NCBI GenBank assembly: GCA_023436385.1
Contig: JAEZJH010000522.1
Span: forward strand, 1 to 5,353
DNA: 5,353 nucleotides
Direction of reading: 5' to 3'
DNA from: Pseudomonadota bacterium
Lineage (GTDB): Bacteria > Myxococcota > Myxococcia > Myxococcales > Vulgatibacteraceae
A program made the translations under genes and the position numbers. The notes under the pieces are model-generated. The model was not told the DNA's origin. It was given only the letters and a program-made list of their open reading frames with translations, and did not search any database. Positions 5,282 through 5,353 of this stretch are shown here, piece by piece (positions within the stretch are counted from its first letter, which is position 1; each line of letters opens with the position of its first letter).

Positions 5282-5353
5282 TGGTGCCCAGGGCGAGATT
5301 CGAACTCGCACGCCTTGCGGCGCCACCCCCTCAAGATGGTGTGTCTACCAATT
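5282..5353 (-). tRNA. tRNA-Leu(GAG), 5' end outside the window
   Basis: The minus strand, from the right edge, reads AATTGGTAGACAC (D-loop side), then the anticodon stem CCATC / GGTGG (5335-5339 and 5323-5327) with loop TTGAGGG. The anticodon is GAG (5332-5330), reading Leu codons CUC and CUU. A long variable arm, CGCC-GCAA-GGCG, marks it as a class II tRNA. The T arm is GCGAG-TTCGAAT-CTCGC. The acceptor 3' strand CCTGGGC (5292-5286) is followed by discriminator A and an encoded CCA (5284-5282). About the first 13-16 bases (acceptor 5' strand and start of the D arm) lie beyond the window. All visible arms pair, so it appears functional. CUC is a favoured Leu codon in such GC-rich genomes. Confidence 0.97.

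Noticed and set aside
5282..5353. tRNA 3' end as an integration (att) site for a mobile element
   Set aside because: No integrase, no duplicated tRNA 3' fragment and no composition shift are seen in the window; the tRNA is followed by its own terminator.

Overview
The window is very GC-rich chromosomal DNA with strong G/C preference at third codon positions. It carries four protein genes (one cut by the left edge) and a tRNA cut by the right edge. The gene content suggests a Gram-negative bacterium of the Myxococcota / former Deltaproteobacteria type: an OmpA-family porin-like protein with an Asp-rich thrombospondin type 3 linker, a Cys-rich surface protein tail resembling myxobacterial von Willebrand A proteins, and a DmdC-like acyl-CoA dehydrogenase. 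This placement is an inference from protein style and composition, not from a database match.

Layout, left to right. (1) Positions 1-386, plus strand: the 3' end of a probable secreted or lipoprotein gene, followed by a hairpin with a UUCG tetraloop. (2) 442-2049, minus strand: an OmpA-family outer-membrane protein with signal peptide, predicted beta-barrel, calcium-binding-type repeats and a peptidoglycan-binding C-terminal domain. It is convergent with gene 1. Its 112-bp upstream gap holds three imperfect repeats. (3) 2162-4093, minus strand: a 643-residue acyl-CoA dehydrogenase with a good Shine-Dalgarno site. (4) 4263-5132, minus strand: a ferredoxin-NADP reductase-type flavin oxidoreductase without an iron-sulfur domain. 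The 169-bp gap between genes 4 and 3 contains a two-tier inverted repeat and a possible promoter for gene 3. (5) 5282-5353, minus strand: tRNA-Leu(GAG) with encoded CCA, lacking its 5' end, immediately followed by a strong stem-loop terminator.

How they work together. Genes 1 and 2 are envelope proteins that meet tail to tail. Genes 4 and 3 are flavin redox enzymes in the same orientation. They could serve a shared lipid or acyl-CoA degradation route, but the 169-bp gap with its own signals argues that they may be transcribed separately. No mobile element, CRISPR array, phage gene, toxin-antitoxin pair or defence module is visible. I do not see an evident new biological system here; the points worth a second look are the non-coding repeats and hairpins and the unusual insertion in the reductase.
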